The notes under the pieces were generated by a model, which was not told the DNA's origin, ran no database searches, and was given only the letters and a program-made list of their open reading frames with translations. Position numbers and translations under genes: made by a program. Shown here piece after piece: positions 28,439 to 37,148 of a stretch of 64,000 nt of DNA (positions are counted from its first letter, which is position 1; each line of letters begins with the position of its first letter). Origin of the DNA: Taylorella asinigenitalis ATCC 700933 (lineage in GTDB: Bacteria; Pseudomonadota; Gammaproteobacteria; Burkholderiales; Burkholderiaceae_B); the NCBI RefSeq assembly GCF_000687755.1, contig NZ_JHXN01000001.1, positions 248,001 to 312,000 of the forward strand. Direction: 5' to 3'.

Positions 28439-29662
28439 TTAATGTTCCGTCCATTGCACAGTAGAGAGATCAATACCCTCTTGTACCATCTCCCAAAGTG
28501 GAGACATTTCTCGGAATTTATCGATTTTAGATTTCACTAATTGAATCGTATATTCAATCTCTTCAATGGTATTAAATCGTCCCAAAGTAAACCTAATAGA
28601 ACTATGAGCCAATTCATCATCCCGCCCAAGAGCCCGAAGTACATATGAAGGCTCTAAACTAGCAGATGTACAAGCCGATCCGCTTGAAACCGCCACATCT
28701 CTTATAGCCATAATTAGAGATTCACCCTCAACATAATTAAAACTAATATTCAAATTATGAGCGATTCTAGACTGCATATCTCCATTTATATACACATCAG
28801 GAATCTCACTTAGACCTTCAAGAAGCCTATCTCGCATGGCTCTGATTCGTGGAATTTCTTCATGCATTTCAGCTTTCATAATCGCAAATGCTTCCCCCAT
28901 ACCTACAATTTGATGAGTTGGCAATGTTCCCGATCTAAATCCTCTTTCATGACCTCCACCATGCATCTGAGCTTCAATACGAACTCTGGGCTTACGTCGT
29001 ATGTAAAGAGCCCCCACTCCTTTAGGTCCATAACATTTATGAGCGGAGAAAGACATCAAATCAACTTTAAGTTTCTGTAGATCTATATCTACTTTTCCAG
29101 CTGCTTGGGCTGAATCAACATGGAAAATAATTCCTTTCTCTCTCGTAATCTCACCTATCTGTTCTATAGGCTGAATAACTCCTATTTCATTATTTACGAA
29201 CATAACAGAGATAAGAATAGTATCTGGACGTATAGAACTCTTTAATTGTTCAAGATCAATAAGCCCATTTTCCTGAACGTCTAAATAAGTTACTTCATAA
29301 CCTTGTCTTTCGAGTTCTCGCATAGTGTCAAGAACAGCTTTATGCTCAGTTTTAACTGTAATTAAATGCTTACCCTTGTCTTTATAAAAATGAGCAGCAC
29401 CTTTAATCGCTAGATTGTTTGATTCGGTAGCTCCCGAGGTCCATATAATTTCTCTTGGATCAGCTCCTACTAATTCGGCTACTTGTTTGCGAGCATTTTC
29501 TACTGCTTCTTCTGCCTCCCACCCTAAAGCATGAGTACGAGAAGCAGGATTTCCAAACTTTTCATAGAGCCAAGGAACCATAGCATCCACAACCCTTGGA
29601 TCTACTGGGGTAGTTGAAGAATTATCTAAATAAATTGGGAATTTTAAATTTGGTGATGACAT
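28439..29662 (-). CDS. iscS: Cysteine desulfurase IscS
   Basis: About 407 residues from the ATG at 29662. The PLP lysine is in [14 protein letters not shown] (about residue 208), and the sulfur-transferring cysteine is in the mobile loop [17 protein letters not shown] (about 326). It provides sulfur for Fe-S clusters and tRNA thiolation. A TTG at 29674 overlaps iscR and is not preferred. Confidence 0.96.
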   Translation of the reverse strand: MSSPNLKFPIYLDNSSTTPVDPRVVDAMVPWLYEKFGNPASRTHALGWEAEEAVENARKQVAELVGADPREIIWTSGATESNNLAIKGAAHFYKDKGKHLITVKTEHKAVLDTMRELERQGYEVTYLDVQENGLIDLEQLKSSIRPDTILISVMFVNNEIGVIQPIEQIGEITREKGIIFHVDSAQAAGKVDIDLQKLKVDLMSFSAHKCYGPKGVGALYIRRKPRVRIEAQMHGGGHERGFRSGTLPTHQIVGMGEAFAIMKAEMHEEIPRIRAMRDRLLEGLSEIPDVYINGDMQSRIAHNLNISFNYVEGESLIMAIRDVAVSSGSACTSASLEPSYVLRALGRDDELAHSSIRFTLGRFNTIEEIEYTIQLVKSKIDKFREMSPLWEMVQEGIDLSTVQWTEH

Positions 29663-29663
29663 A

Positions 29664-30197
29664 CTAACCGCCAAACCCTTTAAAAATTAATGGTGTATCT
29701 AAATTTCTGTTAGAGTCAAACTTGGATCTAAATTGAATATTTCTTTCTTCCAATTTAGATTTTTCGCTAGGACCCAATCGCTGATGATCCACTAGATCTT
29801 GAAGGGAAACAGAATCTAAATAGTCAACCATATGAGCATTCAGGCTACTCCAAAGGTCATGAGTCATACAGGTACCATGATCACGACCGTCCCGACCTGT
29901 AGTACAGGGTACTTTATTTCCGCAACCAGTTGCGTCTAAGGGCTCATCAACCGCAAATACTATATCAGCTACTGTGATTTCTCGGGGATTACGAGCAAGC
30001 ATATACCCTCCTCCCGGACCTCTAACACTCTCAACGAGCTCATGACGACGCAATTTGCTAAATAATTGTTCTAAATAAGAGAGGGAAATATTTTGACGTG
30101 CACTAATAGCTGAAAGAGTTACTGGGCCAGAGTGACTTCTTAATCCAAGATCAATCATGGCTGTAACTGCAAATCGCCCCTTGGTAGTTAATCTCAT
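29664..30197 (-). CDS. iscR: Fe-S-sensing repressor IscR
   Basis: About 177 residues from the ATG at 30197. A Rrf2-type winged helix ([35 protein letters not shown]) is followed by cluster ligands that fall, by count, at Cys92, Cys98, Cys110 and His113 (GCGNKVPC, then GTCMTHDLW). The third cysteine is six residues further on than in E. coli (Cys104, His107), so the ligand loop GRDGRDHG is longer. It represses its own operon when Fe-S replete; a matching operator lies directly upstream. Confidence 0.94.
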   Translation of the reverse strand: MRLTTKGRFAVTAMIDLGLRSHSGPVTLSAISARQNISLSYLEQLFSKLRRHELVESVRGPGGGYMLARNPREITVADIVFAVDEPLDATGCGNKVPCTTGRDGRDHGTCMTHDLWSSLNAHMVDYLDSVSLQDLVDHQRLGPSEKSKLEERNIQFRSKFDSNRNLDTPLIFKGFGG

Positions 30198-30226
30198 ATC
30201 CAATCCGTAATTTATGTATATATGTA

Positions 30227-30261
30227 ATTATACTAAATATCCTACTAAATTACTAGGATAT
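30227..30261 (-). promoter_or_regulatory. iscR promoter with an IscR type 1-like operator
   Basis: A 25-base element at 30237-30261 has perfect arms ATATCCT and AGGATAT and an AT-rich core with ACTAAATTACT in the middle. It has the length, dyad and ACT/AGT-like core of the IscR type 1 site (ATASYYGACT and its mirror half). A TATAAT for the operon lies at 30227-30232 on the minus strand, so the operator covers the -35 region, as expected for repression. Confidence 0.8.
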
Positions 30262-30270
30262 TAATACGAA

Positions 30271-30768
30271 TTAGAATTCAGAGGACTGATAGAGACCTAC
30301 TCTTTTACTCACTACCTCAAAGACACCTAAACAGGCATCGTCTAAGTAATCCATCATTTTATTAAAAGAGTCGATACCACCGTAAAATGGATCAGGAACA
30401 GTTGCTTCCTCATAGTCGTTAGCGTAACGCATAAGAAGCATTAGTTTATAGTGTTGACTTTTAGGTGATAGTTGTTGAAGGAATGTGAGGCACTCCCAAT
30501 CCATGGCTAAAACCAAATCGTTATTTCTAATATCATCTAGGGTAACTTTCCTAGCTCTAATATTAGAAATATCAATTCCTCGTTTTCTACATACGTACTG
30601 AGCCCTACCATCAGGGGGCTCACCAATATGATAATCATGGGTCGCAACAGAATCAATTGATATGCTATCTTGTAAGCCAGCCTCTTTAACAAGATTGCGT
30701 AAAATGCCCTCAGCACTAGGTGAGCGGCATATATTTCCCATACAGACAAAAAGTACACTCGTTTTCAT
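30271..30768 (-). CDS. Low-molecular-weight protein tyrosine phosphatase
   Basis: About 165 residues from the ATG at 30768. The active-site loop CMGNICRS (Cys9, Arg15, Ser16) is the C-X5-R-S signature, and the general-acid aspartate is in VPDPFYGG near residue 127. Such enzymes dephosphorylate tyrosine kinases of capsule and exopolysaccharide systems or other targets; no such kinase is near. The gene sits upstream of iscR, an arrangement I recall from other betaproteobacteria. Confidence 0.9.
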   Translation of the reverse strand: MKTSVLFVCMGNICRSPSAEGILRNLVKEAGLQDSISIDSVATHDYHIGEPPDGRAQYVCRKRGIDISNIRARKVTLDDIRNNDLVLAMDWECLTFLQQLSPKSQHYKLMLLMRYANDYEEATVPDPFYGGIDSFNKMMDYLDDACLGVFEVVSKRVGLYQSSEF

Positions 30769-30807
30769 AACCGTAAGTTTGAATGAAATTCCTTTATAAA
30801 TCAAGTA

Positions 30808-31515
30808 TTATTCGTCGGAAATTAAGTCAGGCCTATACAAAGCTGTAATTCTTTTAGATTCTTTTAGACGCCAGGACTCAATTTCCTTGTGATTACCCGA
30901 CAATAAAATCTTAGGAACTTCCATTCCTTCGAAAACTTCTGGTCTTGTGTAATGAGGGTGATCTAATAATCCATCAAGGGATTTTTGAAATGAATCCATA
31001 GAATGAGATTCAGATGAGTTAAGAACTCCAGGGATGAGCCTAACTATACAATCTATCATAACTAAAGCTGGTAGCTCTCCACCTGACATCACATAATCAC
31101 CAATTGAAATTTGTTGATCTACATACTTATCAATAAATCTTTGATCAACTCCTTCATAACGTCCACAAATTAATATAAAGCCAGACGAACTTGCATACGA
31201 ATTAGCTAAAGATTGATTAAATTTAACTCCAGATGGAGAAAGATAAACTACTTTAGGAACTTCACATTCAGTATCTTTCGCTCTATCTTCTCTAACTGCC
31301 TCTAAAGCCAATTTTAAGGGTTCAGCCATCATGACCATACCTGGACCTCCACCATATGGGCGATCATCAACTGTATGGTGAATATCGTTAGTGTAATCTC
31401 TGGGGTTCCAAGTTTTTATTTGCCATATGTCCTTATTTAAAGCTCGACCTGTCACACCAAGCTTAGAGACAAATTCAATAATCTCAGGAAACAGAGTGAT
31501 TACGTCAATACGCAA
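30808..31515 (-). CDS. trmD: tRNA (guanine(37)-N1)-methyltransferase TrmD
   Basis: 235 residues with the knotted SPOUT fold. Signatures: RIDVITLFPEI at the start, DDRPYGGGPGMVMM at about residue 50, LICGRYEGVDQRFIDKY at about 112, and YVMSGGELPALV. It makes m1G37, which prevents +1 frameshifting. The start appears to be TTG at 31515, with GGAG six bases upstream inside the end of rimM; no ATG would keep the conserved start. It follows rimM immediately, but rplS, normally next, is absent. Confidence 0.93.
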   Translation of the reverse strand: MRIDVITLFPEIIEFVSKLGVTGRALNKDIWQIKTWNPRDYTNDIHHTVDDRPYGGGPGMVMMAEPLKLALEAVREDRAKDTECEVPKVVYLSPSGVKFNQSLANSYASSSGFILICGRYEGVDQRFIDKYVDQQISIGDYVMSGGELPALVMIDCIVRLIPGVLNSSESHSMDSFQKSLDGLLDHPHYTRPEVFEGMEVPKILLSGNHKEIESWRLKESKRITALYRPDLISDE

Positions 31516-31518
31516 TGT

Positions 31519-32136
31519 CTACTCCATAGACCAATTAGCTAAGATTTTTTTATTTTTTATGTCAACCACTGGCACTATATCTTTTACAAATGGAATTAAG
31601 ATTTCGATTGGTCTACCCTTAGAATTGAGTCTAGGCGATAAATCGTCTTCAGAATGAATCTGATAAATATGTAAAAGTGTGTGTGCCCCACTTTCTGAAA
31701 GATTCTTCACAATGCCGATAAGACTTGGTTCACTTGAATTATTTGAATAAACAAAGCATCCAATCAAATCAATCCAATAAAACTCATCTGAGTCAGGCAA
31801 AGGAAATTCAGATCTAGATGCAAGAATTGAATATCCTTTTAATAGCAATGCCTGATCCCTATCGGTAATTCCTTCAAAACTAGCCACAATATGGCTGCCT
31901 ATTAAAGTTTTTTGCAAAACATTGATAGGCTTAATTGGCGTTATAGGATGTTCATCTTCGTCAAATTTCTGAAGATACCAGTTTTTGATTTTTACAAGCT
32001 GAGTATTCTCTTTAGAATGCGGAAATATTTTTACTTTTCCTCTAACACCATTTGCATCGGAAATACGTCCAACGATAACCAAATCTTGTGGTATCAGTTT
32101 TTCATTTGAATCGAACTTAGTATTTTTAATATTCAT
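31519..32136 (-). CDS. rimM: Ribosome maturation factor RimM
   Basis: About 205 residues from the ATG at 32136. The N-terminal domain contains VIVGRISDANGVRGKVKIFPHS, with the GxxGV/GxVK pattern of RimM, and the PRC barrel contains EFYWIDLIGCFVY near residue 120. It assists 16S 3' domain maturation with S19. A terminator hairpin separates it from rpsP. Confidence 0.9.
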   Translation of the reverse strand: MNIKNTKFDSNEKLIPQDLVIVGRISDANGVRGKVKIFPHSKENTQLVKIKNWYLQKFDEDEHPITPIKPINVLQKTLIGSHIVASFEGITDRDQALLLKGYSILASRSEFPLPDSDEFYWIDLIGCFVYSNNSSEPSLIGIVKNLSESGAHTLLHIYQIHSEDDLSPRLNSKGRPIEILIPFVKDIVPVVDIKNKKILANWSME

Positions 32137-32143
32137 AAAATGC

Positions 32144-32170
32144 AAAAACCGCCACTCAATTAGGCGGTTT
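32144..32170 (-). terminator. Hairpin terminator between rpsP and rimM
   Basis: On the minus strand AAACCGCC pairs with GGCGGTTT around a 9-base loop, followed by TTTTGCATTTT. It lies between the rpsP stop and the rimM ATG, so it would reduce readthrough from the abundant S16 message into rimM-trmD. Confidence 0.75.
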
Positions 32171-32191
32171 GATAGAGGAAATTCCTTAAAA

Positions 32192-32608
32192 TTACTCTTC
32201 CGTTTTAGGCTCTTCTACTTTAGGTGCTTCCTCTGTTTTTGGTTCTTCAACCTTAGGAGCATCTTCAGTCCTAGGTTCTTCTTTAGGAGCTTCATCAGAT
32301 TTTTTTGCTTTTGTAGCTTTAGAAGCCTCTTTAGCTTTAATGTCTTCATTTGAAGCTTCAGCTTTATCGCTTTTGCTATCCTTAATGATACGTTTTACAG
32401 CATCAGAAACCTGAGCACCAACTGAAACCCAATAGTCAATACGATCGTAGTTGATGCGAAGATTTTCAACTTCAGGGTTACCTACTGGATTATAAAAACC
32501 TAAACGCTCAATAAAGCGACCATCACGACGATTGCGTGAATCAGCTGCAACAATATTATAAAAAGGGCGCTTTTTAGAGCCACCACGTGATAGTCTAATC
32601 ACGACCAT
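32192..32608 (-). CDS. rpsP: 30S ribosomal protein S16 with an extended charged tail
   Basis: 138 residues, versus about 80-90 usual. Residues 1-80 are a normal S16 ([38 protein letters not shown]). Residues about 88-138 are a low-complexity tail rich in Lys, Glu, Pro and Ala with [11 protein letters not shown] twice in tandem and a related unit before it. The tail is probably disordered and exposed on the ribosome. ATG at 32608. Confidence 0.94.
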   Translation of the reverse strand: MVVIRLSRGGSKKRPFYNIVAADSRNRRDGRFIERLGFYNPVGNPEVENLRINYDRIDYWVSVGAQVSDAVKRIIKDSKSDKAEASNEDIKAKEASKATKAKKSDEAPKEEPRTEDAPKVEEPKTEEAPKVEEPKTEE

Positions 32609-32718
32609 AGGAAATTATCCTCTCTATTATTAAATTAAATTTAGTAAAGCTAATTATTATAGTAAGAATCTTAATATTTATCAAGCCTTTGAATCTATTA
32701 TGTAGCAAAAATAGAATA

Positions 32719-32946
32719 CTACTTTCTGGAAATCCAATGCAAAGTGAACTCTTGTCCAACTTCTTGCTTAAGCAGATGATTTCCAGTCTGTTTACAAAAC
32801 AATTCAAAATCCTGTGATGCATGCGGATCGGTTGTTTTTATACATAGAATTTGACCAGAATTAAGTTCAGCAAGTCCTTTTTTGGTTTTAAGTAAAGGCA
32901 ATGGACATAACAAACCTGAAGCATCCAAAAAACTATCGTATTCCAT
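32719..32946 (-). CDS. tusA: TusA/SirA-family sulfurtransferase
   Basis: 75 residues. LDASGLLCPLPLLKTKKGL carries the family motif CPxP with the sulfur-carrying cysteine at about residue 14. TusA relays persulfide sulfur from IscS to tRNA thiolation or molybdenum cofactor enzymes. It starts 2 bases after the alaS stop, so it is co-transcribed with alaS. The TusA label is by motif; close relatives with other roles exist. Confidence 0.85.
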   Translation of the reverse strand: MEYDSFLDASGLLCPLPLLKTKKGLAELNSGQILCIKTTDPHASQDFELFCKQTGNHLLKQEVGQEFTLHWISRK

Positions 32947-32948
32947 AT

Positions 32949-35573
32949 TTAAACTTTAGATTCAACCCATGTCTTAACTTCTTCTAAGGCTTTAGCTAAG
33001 GAGGATACGTCTGTACCACCACCCATAGCCATATCAGGGCGGCCACCACCTTTTCCTCCTAAAATCTGAGATAAGTGTGAAACTAGTTCACCAGCCTTAA
33101 ATCTATCTGTTAAATCCTTACTCACTCCTGTGGCAATGGACACCTTTTCTTCATTTTTTAAGAAAATTGCAACAACACCAGATCCAATTTTTCCTTTTAA
33201 TTGGTCGACTAAATCTCTTAAGGCTTTACTTTCTACATCATGCACTTCACAAGCCAAAACTTTTACACCAGAAATCTCCTGCATATGACTTAAGAGGTCT
33301 CCACTAGATAATGACACTAGTTTTTGTTTTAGATGAGAAATTTCTTTTTCTAATAGGCTCATCTGATCAAGCTGAGCTTTTACTTTCTGAGCCAAATCAA
33401 AAGGATTAGTTTTAAGTAAAAAGGCAATTTCTGCAAGATTACTTGAAGAATTTTGTGCCCACTCTACAGATCTATAACCCGCAATGGCCTCTATCCTTCT
33501 AATTCCAGAAGCAACACCCGTTTCACTAACTATCTTAAATAATCCGATCTCACCAGTGTTGTCTACGTGCGTACCGCCACATAACTCTCTAGAATCACCG
33601 ATTTGCATAACTCTAACTACATCACCGTATTTTTCACCGAAAAGCCCAATTGCACCAGATTTAAGGGCATCCTCATAATTCATAATTTCTGATTGAGTTT
33701 TTCTACCACTCAAAATCTGTGAATTTACAATCAACTCAACCTTTTTGATTTCCTCAGCTGTCATAGGACCAGTATGAGAAAAATCGAATCTAGTTTTTTC
33801 AGAATCTACTAATGACCCTTTTTGCTGAACATGATCTCCAAGTACTTCACGCAAGGCCATATGAAGTAAATGAGTCACTGAATGATGAGCCGTCACAAGA
33901 ACTCTATGTTCAGGATTAACAAAAGCTTCTACTTTTTCCCCAACTTTAATAATACCTTTCTCTACTAAGCCATAATGACCATATACGGTTGGAGTTATTT
34001 TTCTAGTGTCAGTAATATTGATATTTAGATTAGTATTTGCATTTAACAAAACACCAATATCCCCGACCTGTCCACCAGATTCTGCATAAAAAGGTGTTTT
34101 ATCTAAAACTATACACACTTCCTCTCCAGCAACAGCCTGATCGACCGATGTTCCTTCAACATAAATAGCTTGAACTTCAGAATCTATCTCTCTACTTAAA
34201 TCGTATCCTGTGAATTGAGTGTCCCCACCCGAATAGGAAATATTCTCGAGAACCTTAAATTTTCCGCTGGCACGAGCTGTTTCTTTCTGTTTGTCCATAG
34301 CTTTATTAAAGCCATCAAGATCAACAGTTACACCTTTTTCCCTAGCAATATCAGCAGTTAAATCAACTGGAAAACCATAAGTATCATAAAGTGTAAAGAG
34401 AGTTTGACCGTCAAGGTTCTCCCCTTCTTTAAGAGACGAAAGACTAGACTCCAAAATTTTCATGCCATGATCTAATGTTTCTTGGAATCGTTCCTCTTCC
34501 TGCCTAAGAATAGAGCTTATTCTGTCATTCCACTCAATTAATTCAGGAAATGCTTCACCCATCTCTTTTGCTAAAGCTGGAACCAATGTATAGAAAAATG
34601 CTTTGTCCTGACCAAGCTTATGTCCATGTCTAAGAGCTCTTCTTATGATTCTACGTAATACATAACCACGACCTTCATTACCAGGGATAACTCCGTCAGT
34701 AATTAGAAAACTACAGGCCCTAATATGATCAGCAATAACTTTAAGTGAATTATTATTTAAGTCTTTTGTGTTTGTAGCTTCAGCAGCTGCTTTGATTAAA
34801 TTTTGAAATAAATCTATCTCATAATTTGAATGAACGCCTTGAAGAACTGCAGCTATACGCTCTAAGCCCATACCTGTATCTACGCAGGGTTTTGGCAATG
34901 GATGCAAAACTCCGTCGCTATCCCTGTCAAACTGCATAAATACTAGATTCCAAATCTCAATAAATCTATCACCATCTTCTTCAGGAGAACCAGGAGGTCC
35001 ACCCCAAATTTCTGGACCATGGTCATAAAATATTTCTGTACATGGACCACAAGGACCTGTGTCACCCATCTGCCAGAAATTATCCGATGCATAACGAGAG
35101 CCTTTGTTATCCCCTATGCGAATAATTTTTTCCTCTGGAACTCCAACCTTGTCCTTCCAAATTGAAAATGCCTCATCATCCTCAGCATAAACAGTGACTA
35201 TTAGTTTTTCTTTAGGCAAATTAAATACTGTAGTCAAAAGTTCCCAAGCAAAAGTAATAGCATCTTCTTTGAAATAATCACCAAAACTAAAGTTTCCAAG
35301 CATCTCAAAAAAAGTGTGATGTCTTGCTGTGTATCCAACATTTTCTAGATCATTATGTTTACCACCCGCACGTACACACTTTTGAGAAGTCGTAGCTCGT
35401 TTATAGGCTCTTTTCTCTTTACCTAAAAAAACATCCTTAAACTGAACCATACCAGCATTTGTAAATAAAAGTGTTGGATCGTTAGCTGGTATTAAAGGCG
35501 ATGAAGTGACAATCGTATGATTTTTAGATTCAAAAAATTTAAGAAATTTATGGCGAATTTCAGAAGCTTTCAT
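32949..35573 (-). CDS. alaS: Alanyl-tRNA synthetase
   Basis: 874 residues, full length. The class II core is at the N-terminus ([35 protein letters not shown]). The editing domain has the zinc-binding HHSVTHLLH and [13 protein letters not shown], and the C-terminal domain has [14 protein letters not shown]. It charges tRNA-Ala and clears Ser and Gly errors. ATG at 35573. Confidence 0.96.
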   Translation of the reverse strand: MKASEIRHKFLKFFESKNHTIVTSSPLIPANDPTLLFTNAGMVQFKDVFLGKEKRAYKRATTSQKCVRAGGKHNDLENVGYTARHHTFFEMLGNFSFGDYFKEDAITFAWELLTTVFNLPKEKLIVTVYAEDDEAFSIWKDKVGVPEEKIIRIGDNKGSRYASDNFWQMGDTGPCGPCTEIFYDHGPEIWGGPPGSPEEDGDRFIEIWNLVFMQFDRDSDGVLHPLPKPCVDTGMGLERIAAVLQGVHSNYEIDLFQNLIKAAAEATNTKDLNNNSLKVIADHIRACSFLITDGVIPGNEGRGYVLRRIIRRALRHGHKLGQDKAFFYTLVPALAKEMGEAFPELIEWNDRISSILRQEEERFQETLDHGMKILESSLSSLKEGENLDGQTLFTLYDTYGFPVDLTADIAREKGVTVDLDGFNKAMDKQKETARASGKFKVLENISYSGGDTQFTGYDLSREIDSEVQAIYVEGTSVDQAVAGEEVCIVLDKTPFYAESGGQVGDIGVLLNANTNLNINITDTRKITPTVYGHYGLVEKGIIKVGEKVEAFVNPEHRVLVTAHHSVTHLLHMALREVLGDHVQQKGSLVDSEKTRFDFSHTGPMTAEEIKKVELIVNSQILSGRKTQSEIMNYEDALKSGAIGLFGEKYGDVVRVMQIGDSRELCGGTHVDNTGEIGLFKIVSETGVASGIRRIEAIAGYRSVEWAQNSSSNLAEIAFLLKTNPFDLAQKVKAQLDQMSLLEKEISHLKQKLVSLSSGDLLSHMQEISGVKVLACEVHDVESKALRDLVDQLKGKIGSGVVAIFLKNEEKVSIATGVSKDLTDRFKAGELVSHLSQILGGKGGGRPDMAMGGGTDVSSLAKALEEVKTWVESKV

Positions 35574-35612
35574 GTAAACAAATGCTAAGGAATTAAAACT
35601 TTTTATTTTAGC

Positions 35613-36011
35613 TTACTTTAACTCTCTCCAAACAACTGCATCAGCATTTTTATGTCTAATTCTTATTTGTGAATGCCTACCCTTGATGACTAAATATGGA
35701 GGATTTTGATAAATTTTCATAATTTTCTCTTTACCTCTATATGGGTCTAGAGAAAAAATCATAGGTAGCCCATCAATTACGTTCAAATCTGGAAATTCAA
35801 ACCAAACTTCATTCTCTGTACTAAAAACTTGTTTAGGAAGAATATGTTGAGTGCCTTTCATATGCCAATCAAAATCATATGAATTCACAAATCTAGGTGA
35901 ATGCTGCCAACCTGGGAAAAACCTTTTCTTCATAAGCCAACTAGGTTGGCTACCACACGCTGCTAATGATAAAGTTAAGGCACAAACAAAAAAACTCGGA
36001 ATCAATTTCAT
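35613..36011 (-). CDS. Small lipoprotein, possibly VirB9/TrbG C-terminal-like
   Basis: About 132 residues from the ATG at 36011. A signal peptide ends in the lipobox LAAC (Cys about residue 19). The C-terminal region (about 62-132, EVWFEFPDLNVIDGLPMIF then PPYLVIKGRHSQIRIRH and ADAVVWRE) has the pattern of the VirB9/TrbG/CagX C-terminal beta domain: FxFP, LPxxF, YLVV and a closing WxE. No other secretion-system genes are nearby. I do not recognise a definite family; the resemblance is by eye. Confidence 0.6.
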   Translation of the reverse strand: MKLIPSFFVCALTLSLAACGSQPSWLMKKRFFPGWQHSPRFVNSYDFDWHMKGTQHILPKQVFSTENEVWFEFPDLNVIDGLPMIFSLDPYRGKEKIMKIYQNPPYLVIKGRHSQIRIRHKNADAVVWRELK

Positions 36012-36068
36012 AACTATATAGCTCAAATAAAAGAGTCTATATAATGCGAAATTTAACTGTATTTTAAA

Positions 36069-36090
36069 ATCCGTAAAGAGACTTACGGAT
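36069..36090 (-). terminator. Probable terminator after the ferredoxin-reductase gene
   Basis: ATCCGTAA and TTACGGAT form a perfect 8-bp stem around a 6-base loop. It is followed on the minus strand by TTTAAAAT and, on the plus strand, by ATTTTTAT. It lies 5 bases after the reductase stop codon at 36095. Confidence 0.6.
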
Positions 36091-36094
36091 ATTT

Positions 36095-37141
36095 TTATCC
36101 ATCCTTATCTTCAGTATCAGCTTGAGAAATAAATAAATCAGCAAAGAATTTGCTTTCGGGAAGATTAGTTTTCTCTACAAGTGCATCTCGTGTAATTTCT
36201 AGAACAAATGGCGAACCACAAGCATATACCTCAAATCCACTTAGGTCCGAAAAATCTTCTAAAACTGCATCACTAACATTTCCTGTTCTTCCAGTCCAAC
36301 CGTCGGAACTTTCAGGTTGAGATACTACAGGAATAAATTTTAGCCACTCATGCTTAGAGGCAATATCATTGCAAAAGTCCATCATATAAATATCATGTGG
36401 CCTTCTTCCGCCCCAATATAGGGTTGCCTCTCTTTGAATTCCTGATTCAATCATATCTTCAATAATAGCCTTGATTGGTGCAAAGCCAGTACCCGTTGCA
36501 ATAAAGACTATGGGTTTATTTGAATCCTTGCGTAAATAGAAAGTTCCGAGGGGTCCCTCTATTCTAAGGATTTCTCGAACCTTCATTCCAGTTCCGTCTT
36601 CAGCAAAAACATGATCTGTAAAAAGCCCTCCACTCATATGACGTATATGAAGTTCTATTTTTGAATCCATAGGTTCTTTTGATGCCAATGAATAAGAGCG
36701 TCTCACATTATTTTTCAAAAGAATATCTATATATTGACCAGGCAAGTATCGAAATGGTTCCGTAGCAGGTGTCTGCAATTTAATTTGCATAACATCATCT
36801 GCTAGCTTGTTTAATTCAGCTACACGTACTGGTACATTTTTTATTTCGATATCACCTGCTTTTTTAACGTCTGTTGGGTGAATGACCATGTCAGATAATG
36901 GTATAACGGAACATAGTAAAGCATAGCCTTGTGTCGCTTCTTCGTCAGTAATTAAATCCTCAGCAGAGTCAGCAAGTTTATAGTTTCCTGATACCACTCG
37001 ACCCTTACAAGTACCACATGACCCAGTTCTACAGCTATAGGGCATAACTATCTTATTTTCGAGAGCAGCATCGATAATATTATTACCCTCATTAACTAAA
37101 AATTCATCTCCAGTAGATTCAATTACGACTTTGTGTGCCAT
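36095..37141 (-). CDS. Ferredoxin-fused NAD(P)H oxidoreductase (CDP-6-deoxy-glucoseen reductase-like)
   Basis: 348 residues. An N-terminal plant-type [2Fe-2S] domain (about 1-92) has the ligand loop PYSCRTGSCGTCKG, with the fourth cysteine in LLCSVIPL. A ferredoxin-reductase FAD domain follows (about 100-205, LPGQYIDILL, RRSYSLAS), then a NAD(P)-binding domain (about 210-330, PIVFIATGTGFAPIKAII and the closing CGSPFVL). It would pass electrons from NAD(P)H to an unknown acceptor. No partner hydroxylase or sugar genes are close, so the substrate named in database homologues should not be assumed. Confidence 0.82.
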   Translation of the reverse strand: MAHKVVIESTGDEFLVNEGNNIIDAALENKIVMPYSCRTGSCGTCKGRVVSGNYKLADSAEDLITDEEATQGYALLCSVIPLSDMVIHPTDVKKAGDIEIKNVPVRVAELNKLADDVMQIKLQTPATEPFRYLPGQYIDILLKNNVRRSYSLASKEPMDSKIELHIRHMSGGLFTDHVFAEDGTGMKVREILRIEGPLGTFYLRKDSNKPIVFIATGTGFAPIKAIIEDMIESGIQREATLYWGGRRPHDIYMMDFCNDIASKHEWLKFIPVVSQPESSDGWTGRTGNVSDAVLEDFSDLSGFEVYACGSPFVLEITRDALVEKTNLPESKFFADLFISQADTEDKDG

Positions 37142-37148
37142 ACGCTCC

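Noticed and set aside
32595-32822. Minus-strand open frame of 75 codons between tusA and rpsP
   Set aside because: It overlaps tusA and the rpsP start in another frame and resembles no family; tusA explains the region.
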